In this document: piece after piece, positions 18,244 through 28,100 of the stretch
How positions within the stretch are numbered: the first letter of the stretch is position 1
Layout of the letters: each line of letters starts with the position of its first letter
Source of the DNA: Opitutales bacterium
GTDB lineage: Bacteria > Verrucomicrobiota > Verrucomicrobiia > Opitutales > JABSRG01
Direction of reading: 5' to 3'
DNA: 43,710 bases
NCBI GenBank assembly: GCA_013215165.1
Contig: JABSRG010000027.1
Coordinates: 1-43,710, forward strand
The notes under the pieces: model-generated
What the model was told of the DNA's origin: nothing
Databases searched by the model: none
What the model saw: only the letters and a program-made list of their open reading frames with translations
Position numbers and translations under genes: made by a program

Positions 18244-19728
18244 ATGATAGCGCCAAACAAAGAGCGAAATGTCGTGGTGATCGGAAGCGGATTCGGTGGG
18301 CTGGCCGCCGCGATTCGACAACAAGCTAAGGGCTACCAAACCACTATTTTGGAGATGCGAGACAAGCCAGGCGGCCGCGCTTATGTGTATGAAGATCAAG
18401 GCTTTGTCTTTGATGCTGGGCCAACTATCGTAACCATCCCTTTCATTTTCGAGGAGCTGTTTGAAGTAGCAGGGCGCAAGCTAGAAGACTACGTCACCAT
18501 CGTTCCCTGCGACCCCTACTATCGTATCTATTTCGATGACGGCCGCATATTTGATTACCGGGGTGAGCAAGAAGCCATCGAAGCAGAGATTGCGAAATTC
18601 AATCCAAACGACGTCGAGGGATATCGCCGCTTCCTCAAATACAGTGAGGATATCTTTGGGCGTGCGTTTACAGACTTAGCCGACCATTCGTTCCATTCCA
18701 TCTGGGAAATGGTGAAGGTCGCCCCAGATCTCATCAAACTGCGTGCTGACAAATCAGTCTTCTCCAAAGTCGGTGAATTCATCAAGGACCCCAATCTTCG
18801 CCAGGTCTTCTCATTTGAACCCCTGCTGATCGGCGGAAATCCTCTAGAGTCGAGCGCAATCTACGCCATGATCCATTACTTGGAGAAGACTTGGGGTGTG
18901 CACTTCGCAATGGGTGGTACTGGAGCCCTAGTGAATGGCCTTGTAAAACTATTCCAAGATCTGGGCGGCACGATCGAACTCAACGCTCGTGTATCCGATA
19001 TCGTAGTCGACAAAGGTGCAGTTTCCAGTGTGAAGACTGCAGATGGTCGCGACTTTGCAGCCGACATAGTCATTTCGAATGGCGATGTGGCCAATACCTA
19101 CCGCAAGCTCATCGCACCACAACACCGTAAAAAATGGACTGACCGGCGCCTGGAAAAAATGCGCTATGCCATGAGCCTGTTCGTCGTTTATTTTGGGACC
19201 GACCGCACCTATGAGCACCTCCCGCATCACAGCATCGTCTTGGGGCCTCGGTATGAGGGGCTCTTGAAAGACATCTTCCATAACAAAATCGTTGCGGAAG
19301 ATTTCTCGCTCTATCTTCACGCACCGACGCGCACCGACCCGTCCCTAGCTCCTAAAGGCTGTGAGAGCTTTTACGTCCTCAGCCCTGTGCCCCATCTTGG
19401 CGGCGGTCAGGATTGGGAAGATATTAAAGAAGCCTATTGCGACCGCATCTTCGAATCCCTTGAGCGTGAAGACCTCGTTCCAGACCTCCGCAAGCACCTG
19501 GTGACTAAACGGATATTCACTCCCAAGGATTTTGAAACAGACCTCGATGCCTATATGGGCACAGCCTTCCAATTTGAGCCCGTCCTGCTTCAGAGCGCCT
19601 ATTTCCGACCGCACAATAAAAGCGAGGACGTTGATAACCTTTACTTCGTAGGTGCCGGCACGCACCCCGGAGCCGGCCTGCCAGGGGTCGTCTCGAGTGC
19701 CAAAGTCCTGGATAGGTTCATTCCCTAG
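18244..19728 (+). CDS. crtI: CrtI-type carotenoid desaturase (phytoene desaturase family)
   Basis: 494 residues, FAD-dependent desaturase/oxidoreductase of the CrtI family, acting on C30/C40 polyenes at the membrane in carotenoid synthesis. The dinucleotide-binding fold is at the N-terminus: VVVIGSGFGGLAAAIRQQAK (about 10-30) with ILEMRDKPGGRAYV after it, and GFVFDAGPTIVT is the typical next block. The C-terminal FAD motif YFVGAGTHPGAGLPGVVSSAK is intact. The exact step (phytoene, diapophytoene or a later oxidation) cannot be told. No crtB is in the window. The next gene, converging on it, is a polyprenyl synthase. Confidence 0.85.
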   Translation: MIAPNKERNVVVIGSGFGGLAAAIRQQAKGYQTTILEMRDKPGGRAYVYEDQGFVFDAGPTIVTIPFIFEELFEVAGRKLEDYVTIVPCDPYYRIYFDDGRIFDYRGEQEAIEAEIAKFNPNDVEGYRRFLKYSEDIFGRAFTDLADHSFHSIWEMVKVAPDLIKLRADKSVFSKVGEFIKDPNLRQVFSFEPLLIGGNPLESSAIYAMIHYLEKTWGVHFAMGGTGALVNGLVKLFQDLGGTIELNARVSDIVVDKGAVSSVKTADGRDFAADIVISNGDVANTYRKLIAPQHRKKWTDRRLEKMRYAMSLFVVYFGTDRTYEHLPHHSIVLGPRYEGLLKDIFHNKIVAEDFSLYLHAPTRTDPSLAPKGCESFYVLSPVPHLGGGQDWEDIKEAYCDRIFESLEREDLVPDLRKHLVTKRIFTPKDFETDLDAYMGTAFQFEPVLLQSAYFRPHNKSEDVDNLYFVGAGTHPGAGLPGVVSSAKVLDRFIP

Positions 19729-19746
19729 TTTCAACATGCAGAACCC

Positions 19747-19778
19747 AAGCGAGATCTGAAAGATCTTTTGCGACGCTT
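19747..19778. terminator. Candidate bidirectional terminator between convergent genes
   Basis: An inverted repeat between the stops of crtI (19728) and the polyprenyl synthase (19843): outer arms aagcg/cgctt, inner arms agatct/agatct around gaa. The arms are not perfectly aligned and the T-run is short, so this is tentative. Confidence 0.35.
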
Positions 19779-19842
19779 GTTGTAGATCCAGTCCAAACGA
19801 CAGCCCGAAGAATTGTCCATTCCCTCAATTAGACCCTGGACT

Positions 19843-20877
19843 CTATTCCACCATGCTCTGGACTTGGGTGGTTACCAAATCACAGATAAGATTCAGATAA
19901 TCACTGGCGTAACGTCCGTCGTAGCGATTGAGAGCTATCTTCGCTGAAAGGATGTGAGCTTCGAACTCCTCGATGACGCCCGTCATGACCGCGTCGCATC
20001 GCAACGCGTCAAGAAATTCAGACTGGGCGCTATCGACACCTCTACGCGCATTATCGAAAAGACTGACAAAGCGTTCGTCTGAAAGTTGCTCTTTGAGCAG
20101 GATCATCGGCAGAGTCACCTTACCGCTACTGAGGTCCGTGCCCAGGGTTTTGCCAATTTTGGACTCTTGCCCGAAGAGATCAGCAAAATCATCAAAGATT
20201 TGATAAGCTACACCCAGGTGTTTCCCAAAATCCGATGCGGCTCGAACGTCGAGGTCTCCATACCCACCGAGCTCCGCTCCCAGAGCACATGCAGCTCGGA
20301 AGAGTTCAGCGGTTTTCAATTCGATGATACGATAATAGCCCGCTCGACTGATCTCAGGATTGCCACGCTGTAGGGTTTGGCTGATCTCACCCGAGCATAC
20401 TTGCTGTGTAGCAGAAGCAACTAAGCGACACACCGCAACGGATGAGAATTCTGATGCAAGTTTCAATGCATGAGCAAAGAGCGTATCACCCAAAAGCACC
20501 GCCACAGCATTACCGTTTTTTTGGGCTACAGTTGCCTTTCGGTGCCGTAGTTCAGCGCTATCGAGGACATCATCATGTACCAAGGTTGCAACGTGGACCA
20601 TTTCTACCACAGCCGCTGCTTTCACAAGCTCCCCGCTAATCTGCCCCTCGTGCGACATTCCCGTGTAGAACAGTAATATCGGGCGCAGCCGCTTTCCACT
20701 ATTTGCAAGCGTGTAGGTAACTAACTCCCGGATCTCCGGCTCAAAATCATCTTTTTGAGATTCGAGCAGTCTAGACAATGTCTCCATCGCCGGAGCGATA
20801 GGAGCGTAGAGCTGGTCGAAACCTAACTTTTGAGCCCCTTTCGGAATGGCCTGAGCTGCTGCCGCCGGTAGTGTCAT
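19843..20877 (-). CDS. Long-chain trans-polyprenyl diphosphate synthase (IspB-like)
   Basis: 344 residues. Condenses isopentenyl diphosphate units onto an allylic primer, probably making the octaprenyl/heptaprenyl side chain of a quinone. First Asp-rich motif DDVLD at 102-106 with Ala at position 97, five residues upstream, where small residues mark long-chain enzymes. Second motif DDFAD at 229-233, then GKTLGTDLSSGKVTLPMILL. GKRLRP (61-66) and LKTAELF are also present. The N-terminal 20 residues are poorly conserved in such proteins and the start could be later. Transcribed divergently from ispE and towards crtI. Confidence 0.88.
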   Translation of the reverse strand: MTLPAAAAQAIPKGAQKLGFDQLYAPIAPAMETLSRLLESQKDDFEPEIRELVTYTLANSGKRLRPILLFYTGMSHEGQISGELVKAAAVVEMVHVATLVHDDVLDSAELRHRKATVAQKNGNAVAVLLGDTLFAHALKLASEFSSVAVCRLVASATQQVCSGEISQTLQRGNPEISRAGYYRIIELKTAELFRAACALGAELGGYGDLDVRAASDFGKHLGVAYQIFDDFADLFGQESKIGKTLGTDLSSGKVTLPMILLKEQLSDERFVSLFDNARRGVDSAQSEFLDALRCDAVMTGVIEEFEAHILSAKIALNRYDGRYASDYLNLICDLVTTQVQSMVE

Positions 20878-21031
20878 TTTCGGAAACGTATGTGGGGTCT
20901 TCGCAAATGCAAGGGAGATAGCCGCGTAGTTCGCAACACTGATAAGCTCTAGTAGTGATTGCTATGAGAGGAATCCATGCAGCCTGTGGATATCGTTTGC
21001 ACTTTCGCAAAGAGGACCTTCTCTGCTTTTC

Positions 21032-21922
21032 TTGAAATCCAATTGGACAACTGAGTGGTCCGGTCTGTCGCCGGCCAAAATAAATCTCTATCTTGCGGTC
21101 ACTGGCAAAAGAGATGATGGCTTTCACGAGTTGCTTTCTCTTGTAGCACAACTCGGATTCGGAGATCATATTTCCCTGCGCTTCCAAGGCGACGCGGACG
21201 TGCTATCTACCTCTCATCCAGATTGTCCAGTCGACTCGAGCAATCTCATTCTTAAGGCAATCCGCGCGTTTCGCTTAGCCTTCCCCGAATTACCTTCGGT
21301 ATCAGCCCATGTCGCCAAGAAAATTCCCATGGGCGCTGGTCTTGGTGGTGGTTCTAGTAACGCAGCTACGACATTGCGCATATTGAATTGGATGACTCAG
21401 GAGCCTCTTGAAGAAGAGGAATTGAGAAAAATTGCTGCCCAGCTCGGTTCAGATTGTCCCTTGTTTTTGAGCCCAGGGCCCTGCTGGATGCGAGGTCGCG
21501 GTGAACTCCTTGAACCGGCTGGAGAGCAGCTTAAGAGCTGCCTTCATGATCAAGCAGTCATCATCTTTAAACCATCTTTTGCCATTGAGACACCCTGGGC
21601 CTACCAAAAGTTAGCTCAATCGAATGCACATACACCTACCAAAGAAGCTGAAGCTGCTGCGCGCCTCATCGAACTAAACGCTGAGTATCTATTTCACACC
21701 GGCGGACACAATGACTTCGAAACTCCGATTTTTGAAAAATATCGGATCTACGCTCCATTATTCTCTTCACTCAGGCGACTGGGTGTCCATCCACTCCTCA
21801 GTGGAAGCGGTTCAGCTTGTTTCTGCACAATCCCCAAAACAATTGAACGAAACTCCGTCGAAGCCGTCATTAAAGCGGCTTTCGGAGAGAACGCGATCAT
21901 CGCCCAAACGACACTTGCATAA
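21032..21922 (+). CDS. ispE: 4-diphosphocytidyl-2-C-methyl-D-erythritol kinase IspE
   Basis: 296 residues, GHMP kinase of the MEP pathway to isoprenoid precursors; phosphorylates CDP-ME with ATP. The start block LSPAKINLYLAVTGKRDDGFHEL and the ATP loop PMGAGLGGGSSNAATTL are diagnostic, and LGSDCPLFL carries the catalytic Asp. The start is a TTG at 21032: no in-frame ATG exists upstream within reach, and the PAKINL block lies 13 codons later as expected. 49 bp separate it from ptsI in the same direction. Confidence 0.93.
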   Translation: MKSNWTTEWSGLSPAKINLYLAVTGKRDDGFHELLSLVAQLGFGDHISLRFQGDADVLSTSHPDCPVDSSNLILKAIRAFRLAFPELPSVSAHVAKKIPMGAGLGGGSSNAATTLRILNWMTQEPLEEEELRKIAAQLGSDCPLFLSPGPCWMRGRGELLEPAGEQLKSCLHDQAVIIFKPSFAIETPWAYQKLAQSNAHTPTKEAEAAARLIELNAEYLFHTGGHNDFETPIFEKYRIYAPLFSSLRRLGVHPLLSGSGSACFCTIPKTIERNSVEAVIKAAFGENAIIAQTTLA

Positions 21923-21971
21923 AACCCCAACGAAAATTTCCATAGTATCCGATCCGATATCAATCACCTAA

Positions 21972-23750
21972 ATGTCTGAGAACCCACAGGAAGAAAGGAC
22001 CCTAACTGGCATACCCGCATCGCCCGGTGTTGCCCACGGGCCCGCATTTGTTTTCCTGCATTCCGAGCTCGATGTTCCGGCATATACCATCGAGACAGAT
22101 CAGTTTGATCATGAGATTGATCGTTTTGAAAAAGCCTTAATCGCCACGCGGAAAGAAATTCAAAAAATTCGCGTTGAAATCGCGGATAACCTGGGAGAGG
22201 CAGAAGCACAAATATTTGATGCTCATCAACTTGTCCTCGAAGACAAAGCGCTCATCGACGAAACGATCAGAGAGCTTCGAGACACCGGATTCAACATCGA
22301 ACACTGTTTTCAAGCTGTCGCTCAGCGCTACATCGACTTCTTTGACAGCATCGACGATGATTATCTAAAGGAACGCGCTTCGGACATCCGCGACGTCGCG
22401 CGTCGTTTGTTGCACACTTTACTGGGCCAAGCCTTCGACACGATGATCACATTCAGCGAAGATCGAATCTTCGTCGCTGAAGACATCACCCCTTCTGATA
22501 CGGCCAACTTGGACCAGGGCCGAGTATTGGGTCTCATCACAGATAAAGGCGGGCACACGAGTCATTCAGTGATCATGGCACGATCTTTGGGAATACCAGC
22601 TGTCGTGGGCCTGCATGATGCTACCGATCAGATCGATCCAGGTGATGATGTCATCATCGATGGCTACGATGGCATCGTCATCATCCACCCAACTGCGGAA
22701 ACCCTGTTCAAATACGGTAAGCTCAAGGACAAACGAAAGAGCATCGTAGATACTTTCTCGAAGACGATTCCGCTCCCTTCTCAGACAGCCGACGGTCGCG
22801 AGTTCATCCTTAGTGCAAATGTAGAGAGTGCCCAGGACATCGACCTGGTGAACCGCAACGGGGCACGGGGTATTGGCTTGTTCCGAACCGAGGGTATTTT
22901 CCTCAAGTCCAACAGCTTTCCCAGCGAAGAAGAACAATACCAGGATTACCGAGCTGTAGTCGAGGGCGCCCAGGGCCGCATGGTCACGATCCGCACCCTG
23001 GATCTCGGTGGTGATAAAAGCCTCAAGCATGGTGTCGGCATCCATCACATCCATGAAGAAAACCCATTTATGGGCTTCCGAGCGATTCGCTTTTGCCTGC
23101 AATATACCAATCTCTTTAAAGAACAACTCCGTGCGATCTTGAGAGCGAGCGCTCATGGTCGGGTGCGGATCATGTATCCCATGATCAGTGGAATCGAAGA
23201 GCTCAAGAGAGCCAACGAACTCCTGGAAGATGCGAAACAAGACCTAGAAAAACGCGGTGAAGCCCACAGCAAAGATCTTCCTGTTGGCACAATGATCGAA
23301 ATTCCCAGTGCCGCTTACACCACAGATATCCTGGCAGAGCACTGCTCCTTTTTTAGCATCGGGACCAACGACCTGATTCAATACCTAATGGCAGCAGATC
23401 GTTTAAATGATCAGATCGCCCATCTCTACCAGCCCAGTCATCCGGCTGTTCTCCGCACGATCCGGACCATTGTTGACAACGCTAAAAAGCGGAACCTGAA
23501 CGTGTCAGTATGTGGTGAAATGGCTAGTGATCCGCTATACACAGGATTATTGATGGGCTTGGGTATCGATGAGCTGAGCATCACCCCCGCTTTATTGCCT
23601 GAGGTCAAATACCTCGTCCGGACCATACACTTCGATGACACACTCGCACTCGCGAAAAAGGCGATGGATATGGATACGGCCGCCGAAATCCGGACCGAAC
23701 TGAACAATTTCCGCAAAGAAAGACTGAAGGATTTGATGGATTGGGAGTGA
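21972..23750 (+). CDS. ptsI: Phosphoenolpyruvate-protein phosphotransferase (PTS enzyme I)
   Basis: 592 residues, full-length enzyme I that takes phosphate from PEP and passes it to HPr in the cytoplasm. Order: an N-terminal HPr-binding helical part with the swivelling phospho-His domain (GGHTSHSVIMAR, His198), then the TIM-barrel PEP domain (RTEGIFL, RTLDLGGDK, NPFMGFRAIRFCL, GTMIEIPSAA). FFSIGTNDLIQYLMAADR and the catalytic VCGEMASDP Cys follow. No HPr, HPr kinase or sugar-specific EII is in the window, so in this organism it could serve regulation as much as sugar uptake (inference). Confidence 0.94.
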   Translation: MSENPQEERTLTGIPASPGVAHGPAFVFLHSELDVPAYTIETDQFDHEIDRFEKALIATRKEIQKIRVEIADNLGEAEAQIFDAHQLVLEDKALIDETIRELRDTGFNIEHCFQAVAQRYIDFFDSIDDDYLKERASDIRDVARRLLHTLLGQAFDTMITFSEDRIFVAEDITPSDTANLDQGRVLGLITDKGGHTSHSVIMARSLGIPAVVGLHDATDQIDPGDDVIIDGYDGIVIIHPTAETLFKYGKLKDKRKSIVDTFSKTIPLPSQTADGREFILSANVESAQDIDLVNRNGARGIGLFRTEGIFLKSNSFPSEEEQYQDYRAVVEGAQGRMVTIRTLDLGGDKSLKHGVGIHHIHEENPFMGFRAIRFCLQYTNLFKEQLRAILRASAHGRVRIMYPMISGIEELKRANELLEDAKQDLEKRGEAHSKDLPVGTMIEIPSAAYTTDILAEHCSFFSIGTNDLIQYLMAADRLNDQIAHLYQPSHPAVLRTIRTIVDNAKKRNLNVSVCGEMASDPLYTGLLMGLGIDELSITPALLPEVKYLVRTIHFDDTLALAKKAMDMDTAAEIRTELNNFRKERLKDLMDWE

Positions 23751-23814
23751 GTCGTTCGCATGACTTTATGGGCAAATCAGTTGAGACAACACTGGTTTTA
23801 GATAGATCTTCCAA

Positions 23815-24414
23815 ATGCGGCTCTATTCTTCGGAACGTCTCAGGCAGCAAATCGCCTTTATCAAAGAGATCGATGCTCTCAAAGGAGTCACCCGTCGATC
23901 GCTTCTGCTGAGTCGTGAACGTTACGAGAACTCAGCTGAGCACAGTTGGCATATTGCACTCTTGGCAATGATCATGACCGAGTATTGCCCAGAGGAACTT
24001 AATACTCAGCATACCGTTAAACTTTTACTCATACACGATATAGTAGAAATCGACGCGGGCGATGTCTTCATCTACGACTCAGAGGGTCAGGCCAATAAAA
24101 CGGATGACGAAGAGGCCGCATGTGAACGCATTTTTGGCCTGCTCCCCGATGATCAGGCCCAGCACTTTAAAGCGCTCTGGCAGGAGTTTGAGCACGGAAA
24201 AACCCCTGAAGCCATATTCGCCCGCTCGATCGATCGCCTCATGCCACTGCTCCATAACTACTTCAATGAGGGAGCAGCTTGGAAGAAACATGGGGTTGTT
24301 TACGATCAGGTTATTGAGGTGAATAGTAAAATCGCTGAAGGATCACCGAAGCTTTGGGAATTCGCCCAGGGACTGATTAATGACGCAGTCGCACAGGGCT
24401 GGCTATCTCACTAG
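23815..24414 (+). CDS. HD-domain hydrolase, YfbR/HDDC2-like (probable 5'-deoxynucleotidase)
   Basis: 199 residues with one HD domain. The metal ligands are recognisable: His43 in NSAEHSWHIALLA, His74-Asp75 in LLIHDIVEIDAGDV, and a late Asp in FARSIDRLMPLL. This arrangement fits the YfbR/HDDC2 group, whose studied members cleave dNMPs to deoxynucleosides (family knowledge). Substrate here is inferred. 64 bp after ptsI in the same direction; its stop converges on the giant gene. Confidence 0.85.
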   Translation: MRLYSSERLRQQIAFIKEIDALKGVTRRSLLLSRERYENSAEHSWHIALLAMIMTEYCPEELNTQHTVKLLLIHDIVEIDAGDVFIYDSEGQANKTDDEEAACERIFGLLPDDQAQHFKALWQEFEHGKTPEAIFARSIDRLMPLLHNYFNEGAAWKKHGVVYDQVIEVNSKIAEGSPKLWEFAQGLINDAVAQGWLSH

Positions 24415-24452
24415 GGCCACTGATCCCAAACCAAACGAGTCTTCAATCGCCA

Positions 24453-25118
24453 TCACGATCGCGAAAACTTCTCTCTTTCGACGCCGTAGTATCGCTGGAG
24501 GAAGAACACCAAACGTGCACGCAAGACCTCTTTCTCCGTGTCAGACAATGATCCAGGCATCTTTGGCTCCAAGTAAGTAGCAATATAGCTATCCACGGCA
24601 TACCCAATGGAAACCAAATCTGGGCTCAAAGGATTTACCGTAGGACTTGTCTTGTTCTCTACCGCGTAAATTATCCAGTCATTCTCTTCCACTGAAGTAG
24701 CATCGGGATACCAAAGTTCTTTGGAAGGTATCACCTGGCTCCAAAAATCCTTATCGTCGATGTCTGGGAGCACTCGGGAGACATAAGTCACTCGGTGTAG
24801 CATCCTCCAGACCCCAACACTATGCGGTTGCGCGTTTCGAAGAGCAGCGGCATCAGGATCATTACTAAACCGCAACCAATCTGGGTCGACCACCGAATTG
24901 AAGAAGTCGTCAAAGTATTCAGATTTTGGCGACAGGTAGTAGGATAGAAAACGGTAGCCACGCACTTTCCCGGGCTGAAGCTTCGAGGTATATGGGTAGA
25001 CTTCATTCCATTTCTTATCCCCAATCTCAGCCGTAGTCATCCGTTGATTAATAAAACCTTCACCCTCAACTTTGGACTTAATACCGAAGGTGACTGAGCT
25101 TCCATGAGATTTGCTCAC
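24453..25118 (-). CDS. Giant LamG-rich protein, C-terminal fragment after a frameshift
   Basis: 221 codons from a GTG, but this is not an independent gene. Its frame stays open upstream (..SGGYLNVNVSKSHGSS), and the middle fragment ends in a poor tail right after the same spot. Removing one base of the C6 run at 25135-25140 joins ..VGFDLLFGG to YLNVNVSKSHGSSVTFGIK. This part is rich in aromatic and charged residues (PDWLRF, VGVWRMLHR, DDKDFWSQVIPSKELWYPD) and has no family I know. It ends 39 bp from the converging HD gene. Confidence 0.7.
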   Translation of the reverse strand: MSKSHGSSVTFGIKSKVEGEGFINQRMTTAEIGDKKWNEVYPYTSKLQPGKVRGYRFLSYYLSPKSEYFDDFFNSVVDPDWLRFSNDPDAAALRNAQPHSVGVWRMLHRVTYVSRVLPDIDDKDFWSQVIPSKELWYPDATSVEENDWIIYAVENKTSPTVNPLSPDLVSIGYAVDSYIATYLEPKMPGSLSDTEKEVLRARLVFFLQRYYGVEREKFSRS

Positions 25119-28100
25119 ATTGACATTCAGGTATCCCCCCGAAGAGAAGATCGAAGCCTACCTCAGCACCGACCGATCCGGAGGCAACATCTATTGCAAA
25201 ATAATAACCTGCACTTCCCCTCAGGCTATATCCACCTCCAAACGATTCGACGCGGCTCGCGTGATATTGCTCTTCCTCTGCAAAAAGTCCACCGTCCGCA
25301 GTCCAGACATAGGTATTCACTAAGCTCTTCCTCGCTAAAGATTGGTCGAAGTCATAGCCAAGTTCTTTGCTATCTGGCAAACTCTCGCTGATTTTTTGCC
25401 CGGTATCTCCTGGGTCGCCTTCCTGGTAATGAGCCACCCCACCATTCGCCATACGTTGCCCTACTTTTACAGCGTCGTACTGTTCATAGGCTGCTTGAAA
25501 GGACTTCGTCTCGCGCTCAATTTCACGCTTCAATTGGTAGGCTTCTTTGGGCTTAAAATAACTCCCTAAATTCCCGATACGCGCACCCGGATAGTTCGGA
25601 TCCGGCGTGAAGCCTATCATTCCGTCGAGAGTACCGTTCTTCGTGTAATCCGGATTGATCGGAAAGACGATAATGTTCCAATCAACTGGAATATCAGGAT
25701 TGGGAACGAGTTCATAACTCACTAAGGCTCCCGTATCCTTGAGTCGTAAGCCGTATAAGTTACCCGTCGCAGATTTAACGAGTGCAGATCCGACATTACT
25801 CGGAACATATCGACGCCCTACATACGGGACCGAGCCATTTCCGTCCGCGTCGACATCTTCATAGGCTCCTACGTTTTCCAAATACGTACTTTGGCTCTGA
25901 TTAAAGTTCGCCGATTTACTCGCGGAGTTCTGAGTGGATAATACATGGCTTAGACTCGCCTTTATTCCATGGCCTGCGTCATGATCATGTAACTCTTTTT
26001 CAATGAAAAACTTGATGACACTGATCTCACTTTTAGTGGCTTCTCCAATTTTCCCGGAGAAATCAAGGGTAAATCCAGAGTCACGATTCGCACTAAAAGA
26101 ATAGTCTACATTCTTAGACTCAGAGAGTTCAATAGAAGCAGTACCCGTATAGTCATCCGGTCGAGGAGTCCGCTCCATAACCGTTAAATTTTCACTCGGT
26201 AACGGTGGGGGCCCCTCAATATATCCGATTAATGTAGGATTCATCTGAGCCTGTCCGACATATATCACCTCTAGATCTCCAACTACTATATTATTTCCTT
26301 TGCCTAGAGGGTGCTCGTTCGGAAACGCTAAATATCCACGTTTCATCAAGCCCTTACTCACACTCAAGTCACCACCAAGAACTAGATCGCCGTATTCATA
26401 GACCAAGGGCGATATTGCTGTCTTCGGTAGAGGATACGTGAGCTGATCCAAAGACTGCGTACCCAGTGCCATAATACAATCGGGAGACTCTGGAGAGGCA
26501 GGGCCGCTCAGCTCCAATACGCCTGGACTTCCTGACGATAGATCTCCAGCAATACGTCCGTCCATTGCATCTTTACGCGCGTCTATTGTATCTTCGTCCG
26601 CGTCCTTTGCATCTTCGCTCGCTTCTATTGTATCTTCGTCCGCGTCCTTTGCATCTTCGCTCGCCCAATTTCGAATATACCACTCTCCAGTATCTGGGAC
26701 CTCGTATATTCCGTCCGAGGGTTGCAAGCCAGGAGTCCCATCAAAATTCCAATAGACGATCAGGGATTCAGGCAGATTACTTATGTTTAGGGGTTTTTGA
26801 GCATAGGTATAGAGTTCTTCCTGGGTTCGTGCGGTCGACCAGAGCCTGATCTCATCCACATTACCAACCAGCTTTTTTCCCAGCTTTTCATCTAATCTTA
26901 TATCTCCCACATGGAGCTTATCATCAATCCACGGGTTGAAAGAATTGACACTCCCATAGTTGGTCGCACCCGCCACACGAGTATCCATCTTCGTAGTTCG
27001 AATGGCCTCTCCATTTACATAAAACTGCCACTCAGATTTCTGCGGACAACTCGACCAGAAGTCGACCTCCTCATCAATGCCACCGCGAATAATACTGCCC
27101 TCATTATTAGAGACTGAATCGTGCACGGCGTCCCCGTTACCTTCGTTAAACCGCCAACGAGAAACGAGCCCTTCCTCCGCGAAGTCCTCAAAATAAGCTA
27201 GATTTTCGATCTCCATGTGACTCAACCCACGATCCCAATAGGCTAAGTCTAAGATTTTACCCGAGAAGACATCTTCCGCTTTTTCTGTAATGGCATTATA
27301 ATACGCACCTCCAATCAAATTCGCGGACGACGGAATTATCGATGGAATTACGGATCCGCCCACCGAGCGATTAATTAATGAACTATTCTTTACGTTTCCA
27401 TTCACATAGAGAACCATCTCCCATCTCACCTTAGAATAAATGGTTTTTCTATCGGCTGTAATTTCCGAGTCTGTCCATAGGGTTGCAACGAGGTTTACAT
27501 CTTGATTTGAAGGAATCTGATCTTCGGTCTCTACCTGAATCGGGTCCGAAGGCGCAGTGCCCGCCAAGCGAGTGTAGACTTTCGCCCCGAAGCGACCATC
27601 TGGAGTGATATACAATTCGTAACTTCTACCTTGTTGTTCATCTCCCATTTTACTGACGATGACTTCCCGATCACTGACTTCCGAAAGATTCACCTGCACC
27701 GTCGCCGACAGCGTGATGCTGTCTCGCGGGTTGAGGGAACTATGGTTGCCGAAGTTTATGTAGGTCTCCGAACCAGCCCCTAAATCTAACTGATAGCCCA
27801 TCTTACACACAGCTGACAAGTGGCTCCAGTCACCGAAAGGCTTACGTAGGATGGGAGCATGGCCAAATCCGGGAGCATCTATACTACCAGCATATAGACT
27901 ATGACTATCACTAGTTCCTTTTGATCGAACCAAAGGCGTAGTCCACACAAAGCCAGCCCCGAAATCATACACGTTGACCTTGTTAGTTTTCTTATCAGCA
28001 GGTCCCTGGGGTAATCCGTGATACCCATTTCCAGACGCATCATAAATACGCTTGGCTCCCGGCCCATCAAACAACGGATAATAAGCGATCAAGCCAGACC

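Noticed and set aside
24788-25024. Other-strand and other-frame ORFs across the giant gene, and similar ones in recQ, ptsI, ClC and the kinase
   Set aside because: They are shadows: no start context, no motifs, and composition explained by the real frame.
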